NCBI GenBank assembly: GCA_022821385.1
Contig: JAJEDR010000062.1
Span: 1-64,000 of the forward strand
DNA length: 64,000 bases
Direction: 5' to 3'
Origin: Rhodothermales bacterium
Lineage (GTDB): Bacteria; Bacteroidota; Rhodothermia; Rhodothermales; Bin80
Shown here: positions 30,011 to 40,732 of the stretch, piece by piece
Layout of the letters: every line of letters starts with the position of its first letter
Numbering within the stretch: the first letter of the stretch is position 1
Position numbers and translations under genes: made by a program
The notes under the pieces: generated by a model
Told to the model about the DNA's origin: nothing
What the model saw: the letters and a program-made list of their open reading frames with translations, nothing else
The model's database searches: none

Positions 30011-31297
30011 TTAGTATTGATGGAATGCCTGTGAAACAAAGTGCAGCACTACGGGCAGGCTTTCACGCCAGTAGGTCCATGTGTGTCCACCGTCCCGGAT
30101 GCGGAATTCGTGCGGAATATCACGTTTCCGCAATTCTATATGTGCCAGCGAATTGCCTTCGTACAGAAAATCATCGTCACCACAGTCAATGAACCACCGG
30201 ACTGATCCGATATCTTCTGCCGGCAACGAGCGGATCAGTTCTACTGCATTATGCTGTTTCACATAGGATGCAATTTCCTCATCTGAAATAGTTGATATGT
30301 CATTACCCCATCGTCTCATCGTATTCTTGTATCCTTCAACCGAACTAGGTCCAACCCATGCACTCAGTGGTGCAGCAGAGGAGAAGAGGTCAGGTCGGTG
30401 AAGCGCGTACATGAAAGAGCCCCCACCGCCCATCGAGAGTCCAGCGACTGCACGATAGCGTTTCTCGGATTTGATCCGAAACCGCTCCTCTACGTGGGGC
30501 ATCAGTTCCTCAAAAAAGAAGTCTTCGTACCGCCATGTGTTGCTTACATCATTGAAATAACCGCGAACTCCGGTATTCGCGTCGGGCATCACGATTACCA
30601 TAGGCGTTGCCTTTCCCGCTCGGATTGTTTTGTCCGCAATATGACGGACTTCGCCGAACTGGATCCAGCCTGTCTGATCGTCTCCTGCACCGTGCAGCAG
30701 GTAGAGTACTGGATAACTGCGCTCACTAGTATGGTAGTCCGGTGGCAGATAGACCGCAAATTTTCGTTCTGAGTCCAGAATATCGCTCTGCATCGTCAGT
30801 TCATCATGCACGGTGCTGTGTTGCGCGATCGTCCTACCAGGCACGAGGAATAAGACCAGTGCAAATACTGCGGCACATTTTCCTGCTTTTCCTCCGAGGC
30901 CGCAATCCAGGCTGTATTTACCGGGGCCAACAAATAGCATGCCTGCGCAAACGGACAGATTTTTCAGGGCATGTGCGGGGCTTCCCTGTCCAGTGGTAAT
31001 GTGCATCAGGGAGGCTACGAGCATGGTAAGTCCCAGCGCAGTTATTGCCGGGCGGTAGAATAGCCCAAGCGCAATACATATTGCACCAACCGACTCAGCC
31101 AGGGCGGCAAGGAATCCAAAGAATGTATGGCCAAAGCCAATACCGAAAACCTCCATAGCTCCACCGACATCCGCCCATACTTCGGGGCCGCCAGTGAGTT
31201 TACCCCAGCCGTGGAAGATCACCATGCTAAGTCCGAAACCCACCCGAAAAATGAGTAGTCCCAAGTCGGCATGCTTGTTTAGTTTGTTCCAGATCAT
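30011..31297 (-). CDS. DoxX-family membrane domain fused to esterase (alpha/beta hydrolase, esterase D/Fes-like)
   Basis: N-term GLLIFRVGFGLSMVIFHGWGKL...ALAESVGAICIALGLFYRPAITALGLTMLVA (DoxX); C-term YPVLYLLHGAGDDQTGW...AVAGLSMGGGGSFMYALHRPDLF (esterase). Confidence 0.85.
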   Translation of the reverse strand: MIWNKLNKHADLGLLIFRVGFGLSMVIFHGWGKLTGGPEVWADVGGAMEVFGIGFGHTFFGFLAALAESVGAICIALGLFYRPAITALGLTMLVASLMHITTGQGSPAHALKNLSVCAGMLFVGPGKYSLDCGLGGKAGKCAAVFALVLFLVPGRTIAQHSTVHDELTMQSDILDSERKFAVYLPPDYHTSERSYPVLYLLHGAGDDQTGWIQFGEVRHIADKTIRAGKATPMVIVMPDANTGVRGYFNDVSNTWRYEDFFFEELMPHVEERFRIKSEKRYRAVAGLSMGGGGSFMYALHRPDLFSSAAPLSAWVGPSSVEGYKNTMRRWGNDISTISDEEIASYVKQHNAVELIRSLPAEDIGSVRWFIDCGDDDFLYEGNSLAHIELRKRDIPHEFRIRDGGHTWTYWRESLPVVLHFVSQAFHQY

Positions 31298-31463
31298 GTT
31301 TGATCAAAGCTCTGTTTGAGAAAGTGAAAGTCCAAGGTACGGATTCAAGAGATTTTCTGAGCGTTCCTGATCACAAATATCTGAGTATTATGAGAGAACC
31401 TGTATTCACGGTGCCGCAATGTCGTTAAACAACCTTAATATTTAATCAATAACCGAAATTCAC

Positions 31464-32264
31464 ATGCTGATCGACACACACGCGCACATGTATGATAGTT
31501 GCTTTACGGACGATTTGGATGCTGTTCTTGCACGCGCACATGAGGCTGGGGTGGGAGAGATCTATTTACCTGCCGTGGACGTGGAGTCAGTACACCTTGC
31601 TCTCAACCTGTGTGCGCAGTATGACAACCTCCGCACAATGGCTGCCATTCATCCAACTTATATCCCAGAGGCGGCAGACGGTGATTTTGACAAGATTATT
31701 CAGCTATGCGAAGCTCCTCAGGTAGTTGCGGTGGGAGAATGCGGACTAGATTATTACTGGGACAAGTACTACGATAAAAGACAGCCCGATTTTTTTGCTC
31801 AACATATACGGTTATCTGTAGAGACAGGATTGCCATTGATCATACATCTGAGGGATAAGCAGCATCAATACAATGCACACCGTGACGCCGTCCGCATACT
31901 TAAGCGGGAACTGCCTCCACTTGGCAACGGACGCGCGCGCGGAATATTTCACTGCTTTACTGGTCCAGACTGGTTACCGGAAGCAGCAGCCAAGTTGGGG
32001 TTTCTATTGGGTGTAGGTGGTGCGGTAACCTTCAAGAATTCCGGTGTCGCGGATATGCTGCGCGACGTTCCGTTGAGTCAGATCGTACTCGAAACAGATG
32101 CCCCCTACATGACGCCGGTTCCATACAGGGGGCGGCGCAATGAGCCGGCCAGGGTAAAACTGGTCGCCGAAAAGATTGCCGAAATAAATAACTGTACAGT
32201 CGCCGAGGTGGCGAAGATTACTTCCGCCACGGCTCGGCGACTGTTCTATTCCGACAGTGTCTGA
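31464..32264 (+). CDS. TatD family DNase
   Basis: MLIDTHAHMYD, VAVGECGLDYYW, ETDAPYMTPVPYRGRRNEP. Confidence 0.92.
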   Translation: MLIDTHAHMYDSCFTDDLDAVLARAHEAGVGEIYLPAVDVESVHLALNLCAQYDNLRTMAAIHPTYIPEAADGDFDKIIQLCEAPQVVAVGECGLDYYWDKYYDKRQPDFFAQHIRLSVETGLPLIIHLRDKQHQYNAHRDAVRILKRELPPLGNGRARGIFHCFTGPDWLPEAAAKLGFLLGVGGAVTFKNSGVADMLRDVPLSQIVLETDAPYMTPVPYRGRRNEPARVKLVAEKIAEINNCTVAEVAKITSATARRLFYSDSV

Positions 32265-32267
32265 GGA

Positions 32268-34184
32268 CTACTTGTTTTCGTCATCGACAATCTCAAAATC
32301 AGCATCATCAATCACGTCCTCCTCGGACTCGGAGGCCTGTCCATTGTCTGATGTAGCCTCGGTATTTTCTTGCGTTTTCGCCTGTTGTGCAGCATAAATC
32401 TCCTGGCTCGCTTCTGCCCAAGCCTCATTGAGCTGATCAATGCCACTCTCCAATTCTCCGTAATTCTGGGATTGATGCAATCCTTCCAGACGCTCCAGTG
32501 CAGAAGTAATCTTTGCTTTTTTCTCGTCAGGAAGGTTTTCTCCGTACTCAGAGAGATTGTTTTTGGAAGTATAAATCAGCGTATCCGCTTTATTGAGCAG
32601 TTCAATCTCCTCACGCCGCTTTTTGTCCTCGGCGGCATTTTCTTTGGCCTGCTGTTTCATTTCCTCAATCTCCCTTTCCGAGAGACCGCTGGATGCCTCG
32701 ATGCGTATGGACTGCTCCTTGCCTGTAGCCTTGTCCTTCGCACTCACATTCAGTATTCCGTCCGCGTCCATATCAAAGGCAACCTCTATTTGCGGTATAC
32801 CACGCCTTGCCGGAGGGATTCCATCCAGGTGAAATTTTCCGATAGTTCGGTTGTGTATTACCAGATCCCGGTTACCCTGCAGTACATGGATCTCCACAGA
32901 AGGCTGATTATCAGCTGCGGTTGAGAACATTTCCTGCTTCCGTGTCGGGATCGTTGTGTTCGCTTCAATTAGCGTTGTCATAACTCCGCCCAGGGTTTCG
33001 ATCCCCAAATTCAGCGGGGTTACGTCAAGGAGCAATACGTCACTGATATCCTGAGACAGAACTCCGCCCTGGATAGCCGCACCCATAGCCACGACCTCAT
33101 CTGGATTAACAGACCTGTTTGGCGTTTTGCCGAAGAATTTATTAACGGTCTCCTGCACGAGGGGAATTCTCGTTGAACCGCCAACCAGGATCACCTCGTC
33201 AATCTGATCGCGATTGAGTTTGGCATCTTCCAGGGCTTTCTCCATTGGAGTGACAGTACGCCGCACCAAATGGCCGATCAGTTGCTCGAATTTTGAGCGT
33301 GAGAGCGTATCAGTTAAATGTTTCGGACCATCTGCGGTCGCAGTAATGAATGGCAGATTGATTGAGGTCTGCGTGCTGCTTGAGAGTTCTATTTTGGCTT
33401 TCTCTGCGGCTTCCTTCAGGCGCTGGAGTGCCATTTTGTCGGCACGCAGATCTACACCCTCAGACTGCTGGAACGAGTCGGCGAGATAGTTGATTAGCTG
33501 CTGATCAAAATCATCGCCACCGAGATGCGTATCGCCATTGGTTGACTTCACTTCAAAGACACCGCCTCCAAGCTCAAGGATAGAGATATCGTAGGTTCCT
33601 CCTCCAAGATCGTATACCGCAATGGTACGATCTTGCTGCTGCTTTCCGAGACCGTAAGCGAGTGCGGCCGCCGTAGGCTCATTGATGATTCTCCGAACCT
33701 TCAATCCAGCAATCTGGCCCGCTTCTTTTGTTGCCTTCCGTTGGGCATCGTTATAGTAGGCAGGCACAGTAATGACTGCCTCCGTGACTTTTTCTCCCAG
33801 ATAGTCTTCTGCAGTGCTCTTGAGCTTCTGCAGTACCATTGCCGAAATCTCTTGAGGTGTGTAGGTCTTGTCCTCAATGCTCACACGGGCGGTTCCGCCG
33901 TCTCCCTTTACAACCTTATACGGAACGGTCTTGAGCTCGCCCGGCACCTCAGAATAGCTGCGGCCCATAAAACGCTTGATCGAGAAGATGGTATTCTCGG
34001 CATTGGTTACCGCCTGCCTTTTGGCGGGGCCGCCGGCAAGTCGCTCACCGTCTTTCTTGAATGCTACGACCGACGGGGTTGTGCGTCCGCCTTCAGTGTT
34101 TTCGATGACCTTGGGTTCGCCTCCTTCCAGGACAGCGACCACAGAGTTTGTTGTTCCCAGGTCAATTCCAATAATTTTGCTCAT
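32268..34184 (-). CDS. dnaK: Molecular chaperone DnaK
   Basis: [56 protein letters not shown]; internal ATG preferred. Confidence 0.96.
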   Translation of the reverse strand: MSKIIGIDLGTTNSVVAVLEGGEPKVIENTEGGRTTPSVVAFKKDGERLAGGPAKRQAVTNAENTIFSIKRFMGRSYSEVPGELKTVPYKVVKGDGGTARVSIEDKTYTPQEISAMVLQKLKSTAEDYLGEKVTEAVITVPAYYNDAQRKATKEAGQIAGLKVRRIINEPTAAALAYGLGKQQQDRTIAVYDLGGGTYDISILELGGGVFEVKSTNGDTHLGGDDFDQQLINYLADSFQQSEGVDLRADKMALQRLKEAAEKAKIELSSSTQTSINLPFITATADGPKHLTDTLSRSKFEQLIGHLVRRTVTPMEKALEDAKLNRDQIDEVILVGGSTRIPLVQETVNKFFGKTPNRSVNPDEVVAMGAAIQGGVLSQDISDVLLLDVTPLNLGIETLGGVMTTLIEANTTIPTRKQEMFSTAADNQPSVEIHVLQGNRDLVIHNRTIGKFHLDGIPPARRGIPQIEVAFDMDADGILNVSAKDKATGKEQSIRIEASSGLSEREIEEMKQQAKENAAEDKKRREEIELLNKADTLIYTSKNNLSEYGENLPDEKKAKITSALERLEGLHQSQNYGELESGIDQLNEAWAEASQEIYAAQQAKTQENTEATSDNGQASESEEDVIDDADFEIVDDENK

Positions 34185-34358
34185 TTCTTTTTTGTTAGAG
34201 TTTGTTGTCAACGATGTGAACACAGCAGTAGCGAACAATAATCCGGCCATGACTGCAATTGGACAGAATGGCACATTTCTGCGTCAGTTATGTCCGTATC
34301 TGGCCACGAACGCGCGACAATGATTCGGGTACAATGAGGAACTCTGTGCAGATGTGCC

Positions 34359-34931
34359 ATGCGGTTCATACCCAATGCCATTACAGCATTTCGCATTGTG
34401 GTCACTCCTTTACTCATCGTTTGTCTTTTTCGGGAAACGGTGTGGTCGCATTCGCTTGCATTTGTCCTGTTTATCCTTGGAGCATTGTCAGATTTTGCGG
34501 ACGGTTATGTTGCCCGTGCGCTGAAAATGCAAAGTCGACTGGGACGTTTCCTTGATCCCATGGCAGACAAGGTGCTGGTACTGGGCACTTTTTTCGCATT
34601 GGCTTGGTTGTATCCGCAACAAGTGCCTTGGTGGGCAGTAGGTGTAATTGTCTTGCGTGACGTACTGGTGACCGTGTTGCGTATGATTGCCGAGGCTAGT
34701 GGGCGGTCCCTTCGCACTATGCGCGCTGCCAAGGCCAAGACTGCATTACAATTGGTATTTTTGGGTTTATTCTTATTATTGCTCGTATTGCGTCATATAT
34801 TTGGTACAGGACCATTTGCCGGTGAATTGTTGGAGGGTTGGTTTATGTACGGATTCATGATCCTCGTGGTCTTAGTGACGGGTTTGACGGGGTTGTTTTA
34901 CATCCAACAAAAAGTTGAGAAAAATAATTAA
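34359..34931 (+). CDS. pgsA: CDP-diacylglycerol--glycerol-3-phosphate 3-phosphatidyltransferase
   Basis: LGALSDFADGYVARALKMQSRLGRFLDPMADKVLVLG, CDP-alcohol phosphatidyltransferase motif. Confidence 0.9.
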   Translation: MRFIPNAITAFRIVVTPLLIVCLFRETVWSHSLAFVLFILGALSDFADGYVARALKMQSRLGRFLDPMADKVLVLGTFFALAWLYPQQVPWWAVGVIVLRDVLVTVLRMIAEASGRSLRTMRAAKAKTALQLVFLGLFLLLLVLRHIFGTGPFAGELLEGWFMYGFMILVVLVTGLTGLFYIQQKVEKNN

Positions 34932-35577
34932 GCAAACACGACCTATTTCGTTTCGAGTAGCTCGAGAGTTACTGAGGATTGGGGCGGCAGCCTATACGGA
35001 TGGGAAGCCGTTTGTTTGGGCCTCTGGAATGTTGTCACCGTTTTACTGTGACAATCGTCTCACGCTATCGTTTCCAGAAGTTCGCAGAATGCTGATGGAC
35101 GGGTTTGCCGAGAAGGCTTCGGGACTCGAATTTGATTGCGTTGCCGGCGTAGCAACAGCTGGAATTGCCCATGCTGCGTTTTTGGCTGATCACCTATCTC
35201 TTCCCTTGGTTTATGTTCGACCGGAGCCGAAGGGTCATGGTCACCAAAACCAAATTGAAGGACGCCTCGAAGAGGGGACGAGAGTATTAATGATTGAGGA
35301 CTTGGTTGCTACCGGTCTTTCGGCCATCCAGGCTGCCGAGGCCATCAAGGATGCCGCCGGCTTAGCGCCAGTAGCTACCCTAGCAATTTTTACATATCAA
35401 TTGGACGGTGTTGCCGAGCGGTTTGAGGAAAAAGGATCCCCGCTCATAACACTGACCAATTTTGATATTCTTTTGGCCACAGGGCTTGAAACTGGGTACT
35501 GGGATCCCGAAACAGTAGAATCACTGCGGGAGTGGCGTAACGGTTATCAGGCGTGGACGTTTGCAAATTGGAGGTAA
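34915..35577 (+). CDS. pyrE: Orotate phosphoribosyltransferase
   Basis: FVWASGMLSPFYCDNRLTLSFP, VRPEPKGHGHQNQIEG, VLMIEDLVATG. Confidence 0.9.
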   Translation: MRKIIKQTRPISFRVARELLRIGAAAYTDGKPFVWASGMLSPFYCDNRLTLSFPEVRRMLMDGFAEKASGLEFDCVAGVATAGIAHAAFLADHLSLPLVYVRPEPKGHGHQNQIEGRLEEGTRVLMIEDLVATGLSAIQAAEAIKDAAGLAPVATLAIFTYQLDGVAERFEEKGSPLITLTNFDILLATGLETGYWDPETVESLREWRNGYQAWTFANWR

Positions 35578-35582
35578 GTGGA

Positions 35583-36827
35583 GTGACAAAGCTCGTTGCG
35601 AGCATCGTAACTGTAGGTGAGGAGCTCCTTGTAGGTCAGGTTCTTGATACGAATGCTGCATACCTTGCAGCAGAGTTAACACGACTCGGCATCCCCGTCG
35701 TGCGGTCATGGACTGTTGGTGACGATAAGGAAGCCATAAGGGGAGCGCTTGCTGAGAGTATGCGGCATGGTCGACTGACTGTCTTAACAGGTGGTCTGGG
35801 ACCGACTCCTGATGATGTTAGCAGGGAGGCCGCCGCAGCATTGATAGAATCGAATCTCAGTGTAGATACTGCTGTGCTTGCCGCAATTGAGCGTCGATTT
35901 GCCCTGTTGGGCCGGGATGTGCCTGCCGGTTCTGAGCGTGTTGCCAGTGTTCCAGACGGGTTTGACGTGCTCCCCAATTCCAGGGGAACAGCTCCTGGGT
36001 TATGGTATGAAGCAGATAACGGAAGTATCGTTGTCCTCCTGCCTGGGGTACCTCATGAAATGCGGGCGATTTTTTCTGAGCATGTGGTCCCCCGGATTCG
36101 TGCATTGAGTGGTCGCACAGTAATTGCGCAACGAACGCTCCAGACCGCAGGAATAGGGGAGACGACGGTCCAACGCCAGATTGATGCCATATCTCATCTA
36201 TTGGACCCGGATGTTGTCGTGGCGTACCTGCCCAGATTACATGGTGTCCGAATAAGGCTGACAGTCACTGGGGAGGAGGCCAGTGACCGCCTAGATGCAG
36301 CGGAGAGACATGTTCGCGCAAAGCTTGGAACAGCGGTATATGGCTGTGACGATGATACGTTGGAAGGTATCCTGGGGGATCTGCTGAAGCGTCGTGGCCT
36401 TACAGTTGCGGTTGCCGAGAGTTGTACCGGTGGTTTGGTATTGCACAGGTTAACAAACATTTCGGGGGCGTCAAGCTATGTAATGGGCGGTATAGTAGCC
36501 TACTCAAATGTTATTAAACAACATCAACTGGGGGTAGACGGGGATACACTAAAACAATTCGGTGCCGTCAGTGAACCTGTCGCCATGCAAATGGCAGATG
36601 GTGTGCGTGCGCGTCTGGGGAGTGACGTGGGCCTGTCTGTGACAGGAATTGCAGGCCCCTCTGGGGGGACTGAAGAGAAGCCAGTTGGCACGGTCTGGCT
36701 TGGGTACGCAGACGACCATGACACCCGAGCCGTCAAACATCAATTTGGCCGGGACCGTCGGCGTAATAAGGACAAAAGCGCAATCGCTGCGATGAATTTC
36801 ATGCGTCAGATATTGTTACAATCGTGA
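35583..36827 (+). CDS. cinA: CinA family protein (competence/damage-inducible, NMN deamidase-like)
   Basis: [55 protein letters not shown] start at 35583. Confidence 0.92.
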   Translation: MTKLVASIVTVGEELLVGQVLDTNAAYLAAELTRLGIPVVRSWTVGDDKEAIRGALAESMRHGRLTVLTGGLGPTPDDVSREAAAALIESNLSVDTAVLAAIERRFALLGRDVPAGSERVASVPDGFDVLPNSRGTAPGLWYEADNGSIVVLLPGVPHEMRAIFSEHVVPRIRALSGRTVIAQRTLQTAGIGETTVQRQIDAISHLLDPDVVVAYLPRLHGVRIRLTVTGEEASDRLDAAERHVRAKLGTAVYGCDDDTLEGILGDLLKRRGLTVAVAESCTGGLVLHRLTNISGASSYVMGGIVAYSNVIKQHQLGVDGDTLKQFGAVSEPVAMQMADGVRARLGSDVGLSVTGIAGPSGGTEEKPVGTVWLGYADDHDTRAVKHQFGRDRRRNKDKSAIAAMNFMRQILLQS

Positions 36828-36891
36828 CAAGACTTTTAGTTGTATCAACCGTAAGAGTTGTATTATTGGAAAAAAATACGAGAAGAAGGTC

Positions 36892-37914
36892 ATGGCTGAA
36901 AAGAAAAATCCAAAGAAACGGGCGCTGGATCTTGCAATCAAGGAGATTGAGCGGCAGCATGGTAAGGGCTCCATTATGCGGATGGGAGACGCGCCACCTG
37001 TACAGGTGGAAGCAATCCCAACGGGATCTATTGCACTGGATGCCGCGCTTGGTGTGGGAGGGATCCCGCGTGGTCGGGTGATAGAAATATTTGGACCCGA
37101 ATCCTCGGGTAAGACCACACTGTCGATCCATTGCCTGGCCGAAGCACAGAATCTTGGCGGACAATGTGCATTCATTGATGCAGAGCATGCGTTTGATCCC
37201 TCGTATGCGGAACAGCTAGGTGTAGATATTGACCAATTACTGATGTCTCAGCCAGACACGGGAGAGCAGGCCTTGAACATCTGTGAGACACTGGTCAGGA
37301 GTGGTGCACTCGACGTGATTGTAGTTGACTCTGTGGCAGCACTGGTTCCCTCGGCCGAAATCCAGGGTGATATGGGAGATGCTCATGTGGGGCTGCAGGC
37401 CCGCCTCATGAGCCAGGCATTGCGGAAGCTAACCGGGATCGTCAGTCGCTCAAAGGCCGTGTTGATCTTTATTAACCAGCTCCGAGAGAAAATCGGGGTT
37501 ATGTTTGGGAACCCGGAAACTACGCCAGGTGGGAAAGCCCTCAAATTCTACAGCTCGGTCAGACTGGATATCCGCCGTATTGGTGCGATCAAGAGCGGAA
37601 CAGACGTTGTCGGCAATCGGACGCGTGTAAAAGTTGTCAAAAACAAGGTAGCTCCGCCTTTTCGCAAGGCTGAGTTCGATATTGTGTATGGAGAGGGAAT
37701 CTCGTCAGCGGGAGAGCTCGTGGATCTGGCGGTAAACTACGATCTTATCGCCAAGAGCGGGTCGTGGTATGGCTATGGAGACGTGAGGATGGGGCAGGGG
37801 CGGGAGCAGGCAAAAAGGTGGCTCACAGACAATCCAGAGGAGTATGAGTTAATCAAGTCAGCCGTACGCACAAAGCTAGGGCTAAAAGATCCGGCTGCCA
37901 GCCTGCAAGCATAA
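36892..37914 (+). CDS. recA: Recombinase RecA
   Basis: [63 protein letters not shown]. Confidence 0.97.
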   Translation: MAEKKNPKKRALDLAIKEIERQHGKGSIMRMGDAPPVQVEAIPTGSIALDAALGVGGIPRGRVIEIFGPESSGKTTLSIHCLAEAQNLGGQCAFIDAEHAFDPSYAEQLGVDIDQLLMSQPDTGEQALNICETLVRSGALDVIVVDSVAALVPSAEIQGDMGDAHVGLQARLMSQALRKLTGIVSRSKAVLIFINQLREKIGVMFGNPETTPGGKALKFYSSVRLDIRRIGAIKSGTDVVGNRTRVKVVKNKVAPPFRKAEFDIVYGEGISSAGELVDLAVNYDLIAKSGSWYGYGDVRMGQGREQAKRWLTDNPEEYELIKSAVRTKLGLKDPAASLQA

Positions 37915-37919
37915 CGGTT

Positions 37920-38426
37920 CTAAGGAACTTGCAGCCTTAGCTGTGTATCCAGTGTTGCTTCAAGTTCCTCTATGTTCACGAGGCCGATGATGTGGTTTGT
38001 GATCATGCCGTCTGCGTTAATCACGTACGTCGCAGGCAGTGCGACCACTTTATAGACGGTTGCAATTGCCTCGCTGCCAAGGAGGATTGGATAGGGTATA
38101 GCCAGTCTTTTGGTGTAGTGGGTAATGATTTCAGTATCTCCATGATCTAGGGATATCCCAAGAACCGTGACGCCGCGCGCCTCCCATTCACGGTGCAGTT
38201 GCGCCAATAGTGGCATCTCCTGAAGACAGGGAGTGCACCATGTGGCCCAGAAATTCAAAAGGACTGTACGCCCCTTTAAAGAGGACAATTGCAGTGAATC
38301 TCCCTCCAGTGTTTTCAGTGTAAAGTCGGGAGCCGGGCGTTCAGACATGCCCGGTACAGTCCCCTGCTCTGGCGGATTACATGCGATACAGACAGCAAGG
38401 ACCAGTAAGCAGGTTGCAAATCTCAA
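37920..38426 (-). CDS. TlpA/ResA-like thioredoxin-fold lipoprotein
   Basis: LNFWATWCTPCLQEMPLLAQL active-site motif; N-terminal ACIAC-type lipoprotein signal. Confidence 0.88.
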   Translation of the reverse strand: MRFATCLLVLAVCIACNPPEQGTVPGMSERPAPDFTLKTLEGDSLQLSSLKGRTVLLNFWATWCTPCLQEMPLLAQLHREWEARGVTVLGISLDHGDTEIITHYTKRLAIPYPILLGSEAIATVYKVVALPATYVINADGMITNHIIGLVNIEELEATLDTQLRLQVP

Positions 38427-38755
38427 GAGGCCAGTGGAGAACTGATTGCTGAATGAATGTTATCCGCGGTTACAGCCCTGTGGGATGCATTAAAGATTGC
38501 CTTGCCCTGATGAAGAAGGATAACCTGTGGAGATTCGTGTCGAATTCCAAAGTGAGCTTCAATGTGGTTGGACAGGGGCCGAGCAGTTTGAACTACAAGC
38601 TCAAAAACAGTGATGTCAACCGTAGCCATTTCCTGCTTTGCCATCGCAGATAGATCACAGGTATAACTGTGCTTGAATAATACGACGGGTTCTGACTGAG
38701 ATTGATCAAGGGCATCCCGGAGCCCCGCGGTAGAATCAATTGACCGGTATGACAT
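38423..38755 (-). CDS. ytxJ: YtxJ-like thioredoxin-fold protein (bacillithiol system redox family)
   Basis: PVVLFKHSYTCDLSAMAKQEM...ARPLSNHIEAHFGIRHESPQVILLHQGKAIFNASH. Confidence 0.8.
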   Translation of the reverse strand: MSYRSIDSTAGLRDALDQSQSEPVVLFKHSYTCDLSAMAKQEMATVDITVFELVVQTARPLSNHIEAHFGIRHESPQVILLHQGKAIFNASHRAVTADNIHSAISSPLAS

Positions 38756-38839
38756 AGGGGTGTTTCAGAGGGTTGCGATGATATCTACAACAATAATCAG
38801 GATTCAAGGTTCTATGTGCACCAAAATTTTACCTGATAC

Positions 38840-40633
38840 ATGAGCAATCGATCGACCGGTGCAGAGGATGTGCGCTGGGATTTGACGCACCTTTACGAAG
38901 ATGAAACTGCTCTACGGCAGGACTTAACAGCATTGTACGATGCTGCCACGCGTTTCTCTGAGACTTGGTGGGGGCGAATAGCAGACCTAAAGGCGTCCCA
39001 ACTGCAGAAAGCAATTACTGAGTATGAACAGCTCCAAGAGCGGTCTGGCCGGGCGATGACTTATGCGTATCTGCACTGGGCAACGGCTACGCATGATCCA
39101 GCGCGTGGGGCACTCCTGCAGTATGTCCGCGAGACCTGTACAAAAATTGGGAAGGTGCTGCTTTTTTTCAGTCTGGAGTGGGGAAAGGTGGATGACAAGC
39201 AAGCTGAGCTCCTGATGAAGGAGGATACGCTTGCCGGATATCGCCACTTCCTAGAGTGTGAGCGGCTGTTCAAGGACCATACCTTATCCGAACCAGAGGA
39301 GCAAGTGCTTGCTGAAGCACAGGTGACGGGCAGATCTGCATGGATGCGCTATTTCACCGAAACCACTAGCCGGATGCGATTCACGCTGCGTGGGGAAGAG
39401 CTGTCCCAGGAACACATACTTGCAAAACTGCACGGACAGGACCGGGAATTGCGTAAGGAAGCGGCGGAAAGCTTCACGGAAGGACTTTCCTCAAAGGAGC
39501 ATACGCTTACGTTCATTTTCAACACGATTCTCGCGGACAAAGCAGCAATCGACCGTATGCGACGTCTGCCGCACTGGCTTAGGGCCCGCAATCTCAGCAA
39601 CGAGATATCAGATGAGACTTCAGAGGCCCTGATAGCGTCTGTGGTAAGCCGATATGATCTGGTTGCCCGCTTCTATCATCTTAAAAGCAGGATACTTGAT
39701 CTGAGCCCACTATATGATTATGATCGATACGCTCCTGTCGGCGATAGCGAGTTTTACTATTCGTGGGATAAGGCAAAACAAATTACGCTGGAGGGCTATG
39801 GGGAATTCCATCCACTCCTAGGCCAAATTGCCGATCGTTTCTTTGAGGAAAAATGGATTGATGCACCCGTGAAAGAGGGTAAGCAGGGCGGAGCGTTCAG
39901 CCATGGCGCGGTTCCCGGGGTACATCCGTATGTCTTGCTGAACTATACCGGACGCGCGCGAGATGTACAAACACTTGCTCATGAATTAGGGCATGGTGTG
40001 CATCAATTTCTTTCGAGAGAACAGGGGTACTTACAGGCCAGTACGCCGCTAACCACAGCGGAGACCGCCTCCGTTTTCGGTGAGATGCTAATTTTTCAGC
40101 GTTTGTTAGCAGAGGAATTGGATCCGCATAATGTGCTGGCACTCTTGATTAGCAAGATCGGCGATACCATGGCTACCGTTTTCCGTCAGATTGCCATGAA
40201 CCGCTTTGAGGTTGAGATCCATTCTGCGAGGCGTGAACACGGAGAGCTTTCTGCGGACGCTTTCGCAGAGTACTGGATATCAACGCAGTCAGCAATGTTT
40301 GGAGACAGCGTTACACTTACCGACAATTATCGTCGCTGGTGGAGTTATATCCCACATTTCTTACATACACCGGGTTATGTGTATGCCTACGCATTCGGTG
40401 AGTTGCTGGTCTTGGCCCTGTATGCCCGCTATTTGGAGTCTCCTGATGCATTTCCTGATCAGTACGTTGAGCTCATGCGGGCAGGCGGGTCGGACTGGCC
40501 ACACGAGCTTGTCGGTCACATGGGCGTAGACTTGCAGGATCCGGTCTTTTGGCATCAGGGCCTGGATGCAATAGAGAAGCTTATTGAGCGCGCCGAGGCC
40601 GTCTACACCGAGTGCCAACAGGCCTCAAGCTGA
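38840..40633 (+). CDS. M3 family oligoendopeptidase (PepF-like)
   Basis: VQTLAHELGHGVHQFLS (HExxH) plus TTAETASVFGEMLIF and PGYVYAYAFGELLVLALY. Confidence 0.93.
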   Translation: MSNRSTGAEDVRWDLTHLYEDETALRQDLTALYDAATRFSETWWGRIADLKASQLQKAITEYEQLQERSGRAMTYAYLHWATATHDPARGALLQYVRETCTKIGKVLLFFSLEWGKVDDKQAELLMKEDTLAGYRHFLECERLFKDHTLSEPEEQVLAEAQVTGRSAWMRYFTETTSRMRFTLRGEELSQEHILAKLHGQDRELRKEAAESFTEGLSSKEHTLTFIFNTILADKAAIDRMRRLPHWLRARNLSNEISDETSEALIASVVSRYDLVARFYHLKSRILDLSPLYDYDRYAPVGDSEFYYSWDKAKQITLEGYGEFHPLLGQIADRFFEEKWIDAPVKEGKQGGAFSHGAVPGVHPYVLLNYTGRARDVQTLAHELGHGVHQFLSREQGYLQASTPLTTAETASVFGEMLIFQRLLAEELDPHNVLALLISKIGDTMATVFRQIAMNRFEVEIHSARREHGELSADAFAEYWISTQSAMFGDSVTLTDNYRRWWSYIPHFLHTPGYVYAYAFGELLVLALYARYLESPDAFPDQYVELMRAGGSDWPHELVGHMGVDLQDPVFWHQGLDAIEKLIERAEAVYTECQQASS

Positions 40634-40732
40634 ACCTCCATCGAACTTCATATTGCCCAATCCCAGACCAGCACTGATCGGGCTATACGGCAATCCCCCT
40701 TCACTAGACCTTCTTTATGCCGCAGGGGAGTA

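Noticed and set aside
33633-34241. 202-aa plus-strand ORF
   Set aside because: Antisense shadow of dnaK.
38423-38755. YtxJ plus TlpA pair as evidence for a complete bacillithiol pathway here
   Set aside because: No bacillithiol biosynthesis genes are visible in the window, so the pathway cannot be claimed from this locus.
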